This document shows, piece by piece, positions 16,263-25,368 of a DNA stretch of 64,000 nucleotides. The stretch spans positions 1 through 64,000 of the forward strand of contig JAKOVA010000123.1 of NCBI GenBank assembly GCA_029782335.1. The letters are read 5' to 3'. This stretch comes from Actinomycetes bacterium. GTDB taxonomy: Bacteria; Actinomycetota; Acidimicrobiia; Acidimicrobiales; Microtrichaceae. Under the pieces are notes generated by a model. The model worked only from the letters and a program-made list of their open reading frames with translations, was not told the origin of the DNA and did no database searches. The position numbers and the translations under genes are program-made. Position 1 is the stretch's first letter; the number at the start of each line of letters is the position of its first letter.

Positions 16263-16952
16263 TCAGATGTCCAGGAGCTCGAGATCGGGCGAAACGTGCC
16301 GACGGAGGACTCGGCGCGCGTAGTGCCATTGGTTCCGCTGGGTCGCCGATCGGTCCTCAGCAGCCGAGAGCGCAACGGCAGTGTCCCAGGCACGAGGCAG
16401 GGAGCCGTTCCCGAGGTACCGCTGCCGTTCGATGGCTTCGCGGAACTGCGCGACGGCAACGTGCGTCACGGCTATGTCCTCAGGGCTGCGATCCTGACTG
16501 GCGCAATCACCGGGGGCTGCGTCGAGTGGGAGTCGCTCCATCCAGGATCCCTTCAGCTCGGCGGTGCGCACCCGCCCCCACGCTCGGTCGGACATCACAT
16601 TCGCCAGCCTCCGGCCAGCCTGCCTAGGAAGGTCGCCACTCCAGGCCTCCGCCAGAACGACCGCCAACTCCCCTGCGAGTGCGTCCACCCGCTGACTCGA
16701 CCCTCCGCACCTCCCGGCGCGGAGGCGAAGCAGTGAGGCCAGGACGACGACGGACGCCGCCGGATCGCCAGGACCACGATCGATGAGCGCACTGAGAAGG
16801 CGGTCCGAACGCCCGTCGCAGTCCCGAATCGCCGAGATCAGCTGCTCGACCGTCTCAACGCCGGCGAACCGTTCATCGTTCCGCCACGCCGAAGGGATCG
16901 GTCGAGCGATCGTTCGTGTCGCCGCCGACTCCAGAGCCATCACTATGTCCAT
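16263..16952 (-). CDS. Hypothetical ICE protein (229 aa)
   Basis: A 229-residue, mostly helical protein with many Arg and Ala residues; I do not recognise it. The helix-rich N-terminal half and the basic C-terminus (RNQWHYARRVLRRH) leave a distant relation to sigma-like regulators possible, but no diagnostic motif is present. It stands alone on the minus strand, 27 nt from the convergent alkyltransferase-like gene. A half-copy of the TGTGAGCTCACA palindrome lies at 16970-16979, in its presumed promoter. Confidence 0.5.
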   Translation of the reverse strand: MDIVMALESAATRTIARPIPSAWRNDERFAGVETVEQLISAIRDCDGRSDRLLSALIDRGPGDPAASVVVLASLLRLRAGRCGGSSQRVDALAGELAVVLAEAWSGDLPRQAGRRLANVMSDRAWGRVRTAELKGSWMERLPLDAAPGDCASQDRSPEDIAVTHVAVAQFREAIERQRYLGNGSLPRAWDTAVALSAAEDRSATQRNQWHYARRVLRRHVSPDLELLDI

Positions 16953-17161
16953 GACGGCGACGCTGAACGTGTGAGCTCATCTGGAAGCCCACTCCTCGGT
17001 CACGCCGTGCAGATATCAGCGAGCGAGGCGATCCTCCTCCGACTGGTCGATGAAGCAAGCCGAGTCGGGTGGGCAGCTCATGGACTTGACCGTCCTGCGG
17101 AACTTGCCCGGCACGCAATCCGAGAGAATCGTCGCGCACCCCACTGCCATGATGCACTCCG

Positions 17162-18127
17162 ATGAACCCGTTCGACGCGTGCTGGGATCGGCTGGACCGA
17201 ATCGGCACCCATCGCGTCGCGTTGGCACGCATATGGAACGAGTTCATCGAAGGCCACCCCTTCGACTTCGATCTGGTACACCACGGCGACGGCGTGCACG
17301 TCCTGGAGGTGCACCAACTTGAGCCCATGCCACCGTCGTTCTCACTGGAGTTCGGGGAGTGGCTTTACAACGCTCGCACATTGCTGGACTACATCGTGTG
17401 GGCGACCGCTGCCTACGTCACTGGTCAGCTCCCTCCACCCGACGAGGACATCCTGCAGTACCCCGTATACGAATCGCTCGGCGCGTGGAAGGCGAACGAG
17501 TATCGGCTCAAGCATCTCGCCGAGCACCATCGTCAGATGCTGCTGCACATGCAGCCCTTCAACAGCGACCTCGACGCGAACTACCTCGGTGCGGTCAACC
17601 GGCTGGCCCGAGTCGACCGGCACCGCCGCCTACTCACGGGCACCGCCTACCTGGCCGAGATCGAACCGGTCACCCAGGTGCCACACGGCCGCGAGGTCGC
17701 GCTGCAGTGGGGCCAGCGCCTTCTCGTCAACGGCTTCGCGCAGGTCGCCCGGATTACGGTGACTCCCTGGTCTGACGACACCGAGGTCATCGTCAATCCG
17801 CTCATCGGCATTGACCCGGACGGTGCCGAGTGGGCGGACTCCCCGTTCTGGCGTCGGATGCCCTTCAGCGAACGACTCAGACTGATCGAAGTCTTCCTAT
17901 CGGCGGAGATCGCTGTCTACGAGTACGACTGCACCGGTTCGAGCCGCAAGTCGGAAGCGCTCACCGACACATACCGGACCGAATGCGATCGTCGCGGACC
18001 GCTTCCTTCTCCCACAGCAGCCCCACCAGTCGAGGTCATCTGGGGACCTGTCGCGGCCGGACGGCAGAGCACACGCGATCGCTTCCTCGGCAAGGACTTT
18101 CCGACTGGGTCATCTCCGATTCGATAA
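17162..18127 (+). CDS. Hypothetical protein (321 aa)
   Basis: A 321-residue soluble protein. Residues ~60-85 (GEWLYNARTLLDYIVWATA) carry the L-x-N-x-R-x-x-L-D-x-x-V pattern found near the N-terminus of several uncharacterised bacterial families of unknown role. The C-terminal ~40 residues are Pro/Gly/Ser rich. It ends 1 nt before the convergent coupling-protein gene with no room for a terminator. About 200 nt upstream hold no gene I can support. Function unknown; cargo is the default view. Confidence 0.55.
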   Translation: MNPFDACWDRLDRIGTHRVALARIWNEFIEGHPFDFDLVHHGDGVHVLEVHQLEPMPPSFSLEFGEWLYNARTLLDYIVWATAAYVTGQLPPPDEDILQYPVYESLGAWKANEYRLKHLAEHHRQMLLHMQPFNSDLDANYLGAVNRLARVDRHRRLLTGTAYLAEIEPVTQVPHGREVALQWGQRLLVNGFAQVARITVTPWSDDTEVIVNPLIGIDPDGAEWADSPFWRRMPFSERLRLIEVFLSAEIAVYEYDCTGSSRKSEALTDTYRTECDRRGPLPSPTAAPPVEVIWGPVAAGRQSTRDRFLGKDFPTGSSPIR

Positions 18128-18128
18128 G

Positions 18129-20327
18129 TCAGTTGCGACGCTGGAGACATGTAGGTGTACAGCGGATGCCGCCATTGCCGTCGAGGCGACCCTGACCTGC
18201 CGCGATCGATCGCCCGCACAGGCTGCAGCGGCCGGCTGGCGTGGGCGGACGCGACTTGACGATCCGCTTCGGCGGCGGGTCCGGATGCACCCGCCCGCCG
18301 TGCTGTTCGTGCGAGTCCGGCCGGTTGGGCTTGGGCAACTGCAGCAGCGCCGTCGCAAGCGTGCCGGGATCGAGCGGCGGACCGTCGTCGCCGCCGGGGG
18401 TGTCGCTCAGCGGGCAGGTGCTGATGCCATCGGGAGCTACGGCATGGCCCTCGTCTGAGGTGAGGACGAGCGACGACAGGGCGGGCTCGTTCCACCATCG
18501 CACGGCATCGAGGTGGGCAGGCGGCAGGGTGCCGTGGATCAGGACGGCCTCGCCCGGGAACATCTGGCGCAGCGTGTTGGCGGGTGCAAACTCCTCCCGC
18601 TGCAGCGTCTGGGCGAGCGATCTGCGCCCGCCGTTGCGGCCGCCACCGAGCAGCGTCGGCACGTCGTGGCTGCTGGTCCATCGCTCGACGTGTTCGTGGC
18701 CGAGGAGACCCGAGAGGTACCGGACCGTGGCGAGGTCGTCGATGCCGGCGAAGAAGCACTTGGTTCGGTGCCCGGAGAGCACGGCGTCGGCGAGCGCCCC
18801 GTAGCGGTGCTGGATCTGCGAGAGAGACTGCCAGCACGTTACGAAGAACGCACCGAGGGCTGCGATGGTCGACACCTCGGCGGGCAGCCAACCGAGTTCG
18901 AGCTGGCCAGCCTCGTCGATCACGACGAGCAGTGGCTTGGCGAGTCGTGTGCCGGCGATGTCTGCCGCGTGGATCTGGTCCTTCAGATCGGCGAGCAGTC
19001 CGCCGAGCACGGGCGACAGTCGTTCGAACTCGGGCTGCGATGCCGTCAAGTACAGCGTGTTGCACGACGTCGTCCCACGGGCGACGAGCCAATCGAGGTC
19101 GATGGGGCGCGGCCGGAACGGATAGTGGTCGGCGGCGTCGTAGGTCGGTCGGGTCGAGTCGGATGCCGAGTGGGCGACCGACGGTTCCAGCCAAGGGTCG
19201 ACCGCCAAGGCGGCGGTTGCGTAGACGCTGGAGCGGATCTTGTGGTCCTCCCGTGCGAGACCGGTGAACGTGGTGGAGGCGTGGCGTGCCAGGAGTTGGA
19301 CCTCGAGCGGTCGGCGCGGGTCAAGGCCGGCGCGGATCAGCTCGTTGATCGCCGGGTCGGCGGCGCCGGCCATGGCGGTGATCCACGCAGCGAGTTGCTC
19401 CATCGACACCGGTCGTCGGTGCTTGCCATCCGCGGCCGGCAGAAGGCGTGAGAGCCCTGCGACGGCGAGGAACGAGCCGAGCAGCTTCTCGCCGTGCTTG
19501 GACCAGTAGTCGGCGTTGTTGACGCCGGACTTCGGGATGGCCTGGGCAAGAGCACGGCCGGTACGCAGTGCGCCGGTGGAGGTGGTGACGGCGTGGAGCG
19601 GTGACCACCGCGCGGTCGGCAGCGTTGTCGCCGCACCGGGGTCGAACACGGCGACCTCACCCTTCGCTGCGCGGGCGCTTGCGGTGCTGTCGAACAGGTC
19701 TCGTTTGACCGAGACGGCGACGACTGGGCCGTCCCAGAGGGCGATCGCGCTGGCAGCGAGCGCTGTCTTGCCTGATCCCGTGGGACCGATCAGCGCGACA
19801 GAGCCGCGATTGCCTTGCCGGCGTGAGGCCCGCCCGCGAAGAGGGTGGCGTTCGCGGTCCTCGGTGGCGAGGACCACCTTGCTGCCGGCGAGTCGGCCGA
19901 GCAGCATCCGTCCTGCTGGCGGGTCGACCGTGTCGATCCTCAGAGGGGCGAGCTCCCGTGCCGTAGCTTCTCGGGCTTCGACGTCTTGACCGAATCGACG
20001 TCGGCTCGACCTGTCCGGATCGAGTCGCCGCCACAGCAGCACCAGCGCTGCGGCGACTGCCGCCGTGCCGGCAAGTGCCACCACCGTGCACGTCCAGTAC
20101 CACCACGACGGAGGGAACTCGGTGGAGTTGGCGTCCCACGCGGCCGCTGGGTTGGCGCCGGCGCCAAGTCGCCACGCGGCGCGCAACCACACGTCGAGCC
20201 CACCTCGAACCTGTGCGCCGGCGAGGCGCGCCCCGCCGTAGACGGCAAGCCCGATGCCGATGACTGCGGCGCCGACTGCAACGAGCACGCCGTCGGCGCC
20301 CGTCATCGTCGGACGTGACCGGCTCAC
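18129..20327 (-). CDS. Type IV coupling protein (VirD4/TraG-like ATPase)
   Basis: About 732 residues from the GTG at 20327, which overlaps the upstream stop as GTGA; the frame open to 20495 is overlap with the prepilin-peptidase gene. Two N-terminal transmembrane helices are visible (DGVLVAVGAAVIGIGLAVYG and a second near residue 65). Walker A GPTGSGKTAL lies near 184 and Walker B LLVVIDEAGQLEL near 465, followed by the CWQSLSQIQHRYG stretch typical of VirD4/TraG proteins. The tail ends with a possible Cys-rich zinc-binding segment (CSLCGRSIA and a final CTPTC). It would bring the relaxase-DNA complex to the channel. Last gene of the nine-gene transfer operon. Confidence 0.85.
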   Translation of the reverse strand: MSRSRPTMTGADGVLVAVGAAVIGIGLAVYGGARLAGAQVRGGLDVWLRAAWRLGAGANPAAAWDANSTEFPPSWWYWTCTVVALAGTAAVAAALVLLWRRLDPDRSSRRRFGQDVEAREATARELAPLRIDTVDPPAGRMLLGRLAGSKVVLATEDRERHPLRGRASRRQGNRGSVALIGPTGSGKTALAASAIALWDGPVVAVSVKRDLFDSTASARAAKGEVAVFDPGAATTLPTARWSPLHAVTTSTGALRTGRALAQAIPKSGVNNADYWSKHGEKLLGSFLAVAGLSRLLPAADGKHRRPVSMEQLAAWITAMAGAADPAINELIRAGLDPRRPLEVQLLARHASTTFTGLAREDHKIRSSVYATAALAVDPWLEPSVAHSASDSTRPTYDAADHYPFRPRPIDLDWLVARGTTSCNTLYLTASQPEFERLSPVLGGLLADLKDQIHAADIAGTRLAKPLLVVIDEAGQLELGWLPAEVSTIAALGAFFVTCWQSLSQIQHRYGALADAVLSGHRTKCFFAGIDDLATVRYLSGLLGHEHVERWTSSHDVPTLLGGGRNGGRRSLAQTLQREEFAPANTLRQMFPGEAVLIHGTLPPAHLDAVRWWNEPALSSLVLTSDEGHAVAPDGISTCPLSDTPGGDDGPPLDPGTLATALLQLPKPNRPDSHEQHGGRVHPDPPPKRIVKSRPPTPAGRCSLCGRSIAAGQGRLDGNGGIRCTPTCLQRRN

Positions 20328-20836
20328 CGTGCGACCACCTGTGCTGTGACGACGGCGAGCGCGGCTGCGAGCAGGATCGGGGCGAAAGGGACGCCGCCGC
20401 GTCGAACCATCCCGCCGACCGCGGCGGCGACGGCTGCAACGACCGTCGCTGCGATCGCGGCGGACACACCGAACGACCAACCAACTGCTCCGCACACGAC
20501 GGTGGCGAGGCGCACGTCGCCGAAGCCGAGACCCGTTGGGTCGAGAAGGTGGACGACGAGGAAGGCCACCCCGACCAACAACGCGCCGACGGCCGCACCG
20601 GCCACAGGGCGGTCCTGCACGACGCGAGCGATGATGACCGACACACTCACGCCGACCGCAGCCGTGTGCACGACAGGCGTCGGGATGCGTCGTTCACGGA
20701 GATCGACCGGCACCGTCGTGGCGGCCAAGCCGGCGAGCACGACGGCGGTCGCTGCCTCGATCGCTCCCACAGCTGCGAATGCGATGGCCGGCACCATCGC
20801 TACGGCGGCCATGACGGCGAGGCGTCGGTCGTTCAC
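20324..20836 (-). CDS. A24-family prepilin peptidase
   Basis: A 170-residue, highly hydrophobic protein with about six membrane segments. Both catalytic aspartate motifs of type IV prepilin peptidases are present: D45 in PVDLRERRIPTP and D107 in GFGD. It lacks the methyltransferase domain, as in the short TadV/CpaA type. It sits inside the conjugation operon, not with the Tad pilus operon 11-22 kb away, and is probably the enzyme that matures the Tad pilins of the same element. Its stop overlaps the coupling-protein start. Confidence 0.85.
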   Translation of the reverse strand: MNDRRLAVMAAVAMVPAIAFAAVGAIEAATAVVLAGLAATTVPVDLRERRIPTPVVHTAAVGVSVSVIIARVVQDRPVAGAAVGALLVGVAFLVVHLLDPTGLGFGDVRLATVVCGAVGWSFGVSAAIAATVVAAVAAAVGGMVRRGGVPFAPILLAAALAVVTAQVVAR

Positions 20837-20842
20837 GAGGGT

Positions 20843-21319
20843 TCACGCGCCGTCGCCGTGCGTGCACGGATCAGGGTCCGTCATCGTCGCCAGAAGCTGG
20901 CTGCAGCGGACTTCGTCGACAAGTGGTCGGGCGGTCGCCGCGGCGCTCGACGCGTCAGGGTATGGGCCGACGACGATGGCCGCGAGCGGTGTGAGATCGG
21001 ACAGCCATCCGAACCATCGTGCGGTCGTGTTCGCGATGGGATGCTCGTCCTGCCCGAGGCCGACGATGCCGAACTCGATGACGTCGCCGAGAACGAGCGT
21101 CGCGGGCAGTTGCCAGCCTCGGTCGCCGTGAGACCACTCGAGTGCTGCCCAGCCGTCGCATCGGGACGGATCGGGCCAGACGATCGCCGCCCATCGCCAC
21201 GGTGCGCCGGCGTCGGGGAGCGGCAGGTCGGGCTGATCGATGAGCTCGCCGCCCGCGTGGCGGAGGACGTGCTCGACCGGAGTGAACCGGTCGATCGGAT
21301 GTGAGATGTGACGGTGCAT
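20843..21319 (-). CDS. Hypothetical protein in transfer operon
   Basis: A 158-residue soluble, acidic protein from MHRHISHPIDRF; no family recognised. An alternative GTG at 21397 would overlap the stop of the primase gene (GTGA), matching the coupling seen elsewhere in this operon, but the extra 26 residues are low in structure. Operon position between the primase and the prepilin peptidase implies a role in transfer or in the DNA-processing complex. Confidence 0.5.
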   Translation of the reverse strand: MHRHISHPIDRFTPVEHVLRHAGGELIDQPDLPLPDAGAPWRWAAIVWPDPSRCDGWAALEWSHGDRGWQLPATLVLGDVIEFGIVGLGQDEHPIANTTARWFGWLSDLTPLAAIVVGPYPDASSAAATARPLVDEVRCSQLLATMTDPDPCTHGDGA

Positions 21320-21393
21320 GGTGTCCCCGGTGATGGTGGGGGTGTGGAGCGCGTTGTGGTCGCTGCTCGAACCGTCAACTCGAAGTCTACGGC

Positions 21394-22503
21394 TCACGGT
21401 TCGACCCCAGCCGCGACGTCGGCGTACGGGTGCGGGGCGACATCGACCGTTGACGTGGTGAGGTGGCAGTCAAGGTCGAGCGCCCAGTTCGGGTCGGTGA
21501 GAGCCCACGCGTTGAGGTCGAGCCCGTCGGGTGGGGTCACGGTGATCGGCTCGACGCCCGCCCGGTCGAGGAGATCGGCAAGCACCGACGTAGCGTGCCT
21601 GCCGGCAGGATCGGGATCGCAGACAATGGCGATGCCGATCTGGTGCGCGTCGGCGAGGTTCGCGAGACGGGCGGCCACTGCGTCGTCGGGTGTCTGCGCG
21701 CCGAGCAGGGCGGCGGTGCGGTAACCGGCTTGTGCCGCGATGAGCGCGTCAGGCAGTCCCTCACACACCAGCAGCATCTCGCCCCGCTCCCCGCGCACCA
21801 ACGGATGAGCGAGGCGTGGGTGCGGCGCGATGCTCGCCGATGGGTTGTCGTACTTGCGGCCAGCGATGTCGGGGTTGAGGTAGCGCGCCTGGACGTACGT
21901 GAGGTGCCCGGCAGGATCAAGTGCTGGGAGCACGGCGGCTGGCGAGGTGCCGTAGGGCAGGCCGCGTGCTCGGCGCATCACGGTGCGACCGGGGTCTGCG
22001 CCAAGCCGGTTCTCGCGGATCGTGTCCGAGTCGAAGCCGCGTGCGGCGAGCCACTCGCGCACGGGCTGGCCCGTGCTCGTCTGGAGGATGCGCTGGCAGG
22101 CAGTAACGTACTGCTCGACGAGCGGGCTCGGAACGACGGCAGGCGCATGCGACGGCTGCCGGGGGCGGATCGGCGGGACCGGTCGGTCGGGGATCATGCC
22201 GGCTCGTGACGCGAGCCAGTCGACGGCCTCGCCGCGATCGCGCCCCGTCGTGAGCATCACGAGATCGACGGCGTCTCCCCGATGGTCGCCTGACCAGCAC
22301 CGCCACCGCTCATGCCCGTGCCGGTCGCGGTGCATCGTCACCGAGGCTCGGTGGTCGTCGTGGTCCGGTGCCGGGCAGTGCCAGCGCCGCCCGGGTCCTG
22401 CACGGAACGCTGCGGGTTGCGCGAGTTCGTCGAGGAGCGCGCCGAGGTCGGAACGGTCGAGCACGTCGGCGATGTGCCAGCGGGGATGCGGTTCACGCGG
22501 CAT
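21394..22503 (-). CDS. DnaG-like primase (CHC2-like zinc finger + Toprim)
   Basis: A 369-residue protein. Near residue 40, WHCPAPDH and then RWRCWSGDHRGD form a CHC2-like zinc-binding module with Cys/His pairs, followed by GDAVDLVM as in DnaG. The C-terminal half has a Toprim core (LLVCEGLPDALIAAQAG, then VCDPDPAGR). There is no helicase domain. Embedded among transfer genes, it is probably a conjugative primase that starts complementary-strand synthesis on single-stranded DNA. The ATG at 22503 overlaps the VirB4-like stop by 11 nt; the frame open to 22590 is overlap. Confidence 0.8.
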   Translation of the reverse strand: MPREPHPRWHIADVLDRSDLGALLDELAQPAAFRAGPGRRWHCPAPDHDDHRASVTMHRDRHGHERWRCWSGDHRGDAVDLVMLTTGRDRGEAVDWLASRAGMIPDRPVPPIRPRQPSHAPAVVPSPLVEQYVTACQRILQTSTGQPVREWLAARGFDSDTIRENRLGADPGRTVMRRARGLPYGTSPAAVLPALDPAGHLTYVQARYLNPDIAGRKYDNPSASIAPHPRLAHPLVRGERGEMLLVCEGLPDALIAAQAGYRTAALLGAQTPDDAVAARLANLADAHQIGIAIVCDPDPAGRHATSVLADLLDRAGVEPITVTPPDGLDLNAWALTDPNWALDLDCHLTTSTVDVAPHPYADVAAGVEP

Positions 22504-23881
22504 CGCCAACCCCAGGGGCGCGCATCCGTTCGTCGGTATCGAACAGGCGACGCTCGTTGTCGGTGAGCACCGTGTGGACGACCGCAGCACGCGTGGTGCC
22601 GAGCTGCCAGAGCGCTCGACCGCGCACGAGTTGACCCAGCCAGTCGCGCTGTCGTTCGGTCAGATCGAAGAGATCGGCTGCTGCGGCGACTTGCTCGGGC
22701 GGTTGCCTGAACAGCACTCGTGTCTGGATGTCGGACAGGAGGCCGGCGGCGATCTTCGCGGCGGTCGTGCCGTCGTCAGCTTGCGCAGTGAGGTCGGCGG
22801 GTCGGTGGCAGACGAGAACGGTCGCCACCCCGTAGGTGCGTGAGAGCTTGAGGGAGGCTTGGAACCAGGCGGCGCCGTGTCGGATCGCCGCCCATGCCTC
22901 GTCGATGACCTGCACCGCGGGGCGGCGCTGCGCTCGCAACGCAGTCGAGAGCCAGTGGGTGGCTGCGACCATCACGAGCGGCAAGGCATCGGGCTGGTGG
23001 TGGACGGCCGACAGGTCGAGGACGACACCGGGGCCGCCGGTCCAATCCACACGGACGTTGGTCGGCTGGTCGAACATGCCGCGCAGCGTGCGAGCGCACA
23101 GCTTGTCGAGCGCGAAGCTCACGGGAGCGGTGGCCCGGGCGAGCTCGAGCGGCGAGTGCCGCGACAGACGAACGAGTTCGTCGGGCGGATCGAGCACCCC
23201 GGCCGCGAGATCGGGCAGGGTGAACGCGGTGCGTTCCTGGCACGCTCGCTCGACGGCCCATCCCAGCACGGCATCCTCGAGCGGGTTCAGCGGTCGACCG
23301 AGCGCTCCGGCAACGAGCCCGCTCGCGAGCGTCTGCCGGGCGAGCACCCCATCGTCGGTGAGGCCGCCTGGATCGTCCATCGGATTGAGGTGCTGGCTGC
23401 CGCCGGGGTGAAGCTTCACCACCGACAACCCGAGGTCGCCGGCCAGCGGTGCGTACTCACCCTTCGGATCGATGACGGCGAGGAAGCGATCGGCCCCGTA
23501 GACGGCGACGAGTCGGCGGAGGAACGCCTTCACGGTGGCCGACTTCCCGAAGCCGACCGAGCCCATCACGATCATGTTGGGGTTCGTCAGCACCCCGGAC
23601 TGGTAGAGCTCGAACGGGTCGAAGAAGAAGCCGGCGAATCCGCCGGTGACGTTCGAACCGATCAGGGGTCCTCGATCGCCGACGCCGGCGTCGACCTGGA
23701 ACGGGTAGACGGAGCCGAGATGCGCAGTCGTCGACCGCGCCCAGTCGACGGGCACGCCAGGGCGTCGCCACCCGCCGGGCGGACGCTCGTCGGGAGTCCG
23801 ACGCTGACGGGACTCGCCTTGCGATCGGGTGCGCTCGCGTCGGACCGCCTGTGAGGGTGTCTGACGACCGTCCCGTGTCAC
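22493..23881 (-). CDS. VirB4-like conjugation ATPase
   Basis: A 462-residue ATPase resembling the C-terminal domain of VirB4/TraC. Walker A GSVGFGKSATV lies near residue 105, KGEYAPLAGDLG near 145, Walker B VQVIDEAWAAI near 323 and TVLVCHRPADL near 350. The usual VirB4 N-terminal half is absent; in actinobacterial systems it is supplied by the adjacent SCO6880-type protein. The GTG at 23881 overlaps that gene's stop (GTGA). It should power substrate export and pilus or channel assembly at the inner face of the membrane. Confidence 0.85.
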   Translation of the reverse strand: MTRDGRQTPSQAVRRERTRSQGESRQRRTPDERPPGGWRRPGVPVDWARSTTAHLGSVYPFQVDAGVGDRGPLIGSNVTGGFAGFFFDPFELYQSGVLTNPNMIVMGSVGFGKSATVKAFLRRLVAVYGADRFLAVIDPKGEYAPLAGDLGLSVVKLHPGGSQHLNPMDDPGGLTDDGVLARQTLASGLVAGALGRPLNPLEDAVLGWAVERACQERTAFTLPDLAAGVLDPPDELVRLSRHSPLELARATAPVSFALDKLCARTLRGMFDQPTNVRVDWTGGPGVVLDLSAVHHQPDALPLVMVAATHWLSTALRAQRRPAVQVIDEAWAAIRHGAAWFQASLKLSRTYGVATVLVCHRPADLTAQADDGTTAAKIAAGLLSDIQTRVLFRQPPEQVAAAADLFDLTERQRDWLGQLVRGRALWQLGTTRAAVVHTVLTDNERRLFDTDERMRAPGVGDAA

Positions 23882-25368
23882 GACAACACTCCCGCTCTCA
23901 CGTTGCGGCCGAGGGGCAACGAGCACACCCAGCCTTCAGCCTGCCGTGCGGCGAGCAGCCGTACGTCGAGCAGAGACTGCGCCGCAGCCTGCTCAACACG
24001 GGCCGTTGCGTCGTCGAGTTGGTCCGCATCCGGCGCGGTGACGGTGATGAACGCAGCGTGGCGGAACTCGGGGTGTCCGGCGGCCAGCTCCTGCTCCCGA
24101 GCTTCGACGTCGTGGTGCCGCCGACGTTCACGAGCGGTGAGCCGGAATCCGTGCCGCTCCTTCTGCCCGTGGTCGGCCTCCAGCGCGGTGAGCTCGCGGT
24201 TGGCCGCAGCAGCCGCGTCGCGCAGTGGCACCGGCTCGAGCACGACCGTCACCGACAGCGTCGCATCGGCCTGGGACAGCAGCGGCGACAACCAGTCCGC
24301 GGCGACGGGCAGCATGGGCCACGCGGCAACGCGGAGCGTGCGGTGCACCGACCCGTCGACCCAGGCACGACCCCACTCCGCCCGAAGGGCGAGTGGGCCC
24401 CACTCGATCGCGCCCTTGCCAGCGGCTGCGGCCAGCGAGCGTCGGAGACCGTCAACCTGGGCGAGGCGTGCGGGATCTGACCGAGCACGTACGCCCGTGG
24501 CGATCTCGATCCCCGACCACGGCCCCGAGGTGCGGACGCCAGCAGCTTCGAGCCGCGCGGCCAGGAGCCGCACCTCGTCGATGGCGACCTCGACCCCTGC
24601 TGCCACCGCCGCCTGACGACGCCGCCGAACCCGGCGCTGATCGACCGTCACCGTGAGAAGGATCTCGTGACCGATCGTGGCGGGCGCCTGGACAGCGAGC
24701 AGTTCGTCGTAGTCCTTCGCAGCGCTCGAGCCCGTCAGTCGTGCGGGCTGTTCGTCGAGGAACCGGAGATGACCGCCGAGGCCGACAGGACGAGTCCACT
24801 GCTGCCAGGTGAGGCGACACACCGGGCATCGCTCTCGTGCCAGCGGTGCGAGCGCACCCGCCCAGCCGGCAACGAGCGCGTCCTGCTCGGCCAATGACGA
24901 GACGGCGAAGCCCGACGCCCAGATGGGCACGACGACGGACACCGTGCCGGCCCGCCGATCGCGCACGACACCGGCGGTCGTCGGCATTCCGTCCCACACC
25001 GCTTCGACGTCGAGGAGTTCGAGGCCGACGAGCGCCTCGGGCAGGTCGTCGTCATAACCCGGACCGCCGGCCAGCAGCGAGCGTCGAACCCAAGTGGCAC
25101 GCCTCAGGCGGTGCGCCATCGCAAGTCGAGCGCCGGGGATGGCTACGTCGTACAGCGGCGCACCGCGCAGCCGACCGAACGACACGAGCGCCCCGACGAA
25201 CGGGCCGACGATCGCCAGCCACGGAACGCCGGCCATCAAGGCGAGGGTCAGCCACACGCACCCGGCGACGAGCGGCGCCGCTTGCCGCATGCTGAGACCC
25301 AGAAGGACGCCGGCCTTGCCGGCACCGCCGAAGCGGTAACGGGCCGAAGGCGAAGTCGACGTGCTCAC
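23878..25368 (-). CDS. SCO6880-family membrane protein of the conjugation channel
   Basis: A 496-residue protein. Two hydrophobic segments at ~30-70 (LVAGCVWLTLALMAGVPWLA, then IVGPFVGALVSFG) are PrgI/VirB3-like. A long soluble part follows that resembles the N-terminal domain of VirB4. This layout, with a short VirB4-like ATPase directly downstream, is that of the actinobacterial SCO6880 family. Together the two proteins probably make up a split VirB3-VirB4 unit. Both ends of the gene overlap its neighbours by 4 nt. Confidence 0.8.
   Translation of the reverse strand: MSTSTSPSARYRFGGAGKAGVLLGLSMRQAAPLVAGCVWLTLALMAGVPWLAIVGPFVGALVSFGRLRGAPLYDVAIPGARLAMAHRLRRATWVRRSLLAGGPGYDDDLPEALVGLELLDVEAVWDGMPTTAGVVRDRRAGTVSVVVPIWASGFAVSSLAEQDALVAGWAGALAPLARERCPVCRLTWQQWTRPVGLGGHLRFLDEQPARLTGSSAAKDYDELLAVQAPATIGHEILLTVTVDQRRVRRRRQAAVAAGVEVAIDEVRLLAARLEAAGVRTSGPWSGIEIATGVRARSDPARLAQVDGLRRSLAAAAGKGAIEWGPLALRAEWGRAWVDGSVHRTLRVAAWPMLPVAADWLSPLLSQADATLSVTVVLEPVPLRDAAAAANRELTALEADHGQKERHGFRLTARERRRHHDVEAREQELAAGHPEFRHAAFITVTAPDADQLDDATARVEQAAAQSLLDVRLLAARQAEGWVCSLPLGRNVRAGVLS

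Noticed and set aside
20328..20495. N-terminal extension of the coupling protein to 20495
   Set aside because: It is an Arg/Ser-rich shadow of the prepilin-peptidase gene; the GTG at 20327 overlaps that gene's stop and directly precedes the first membrane helix.
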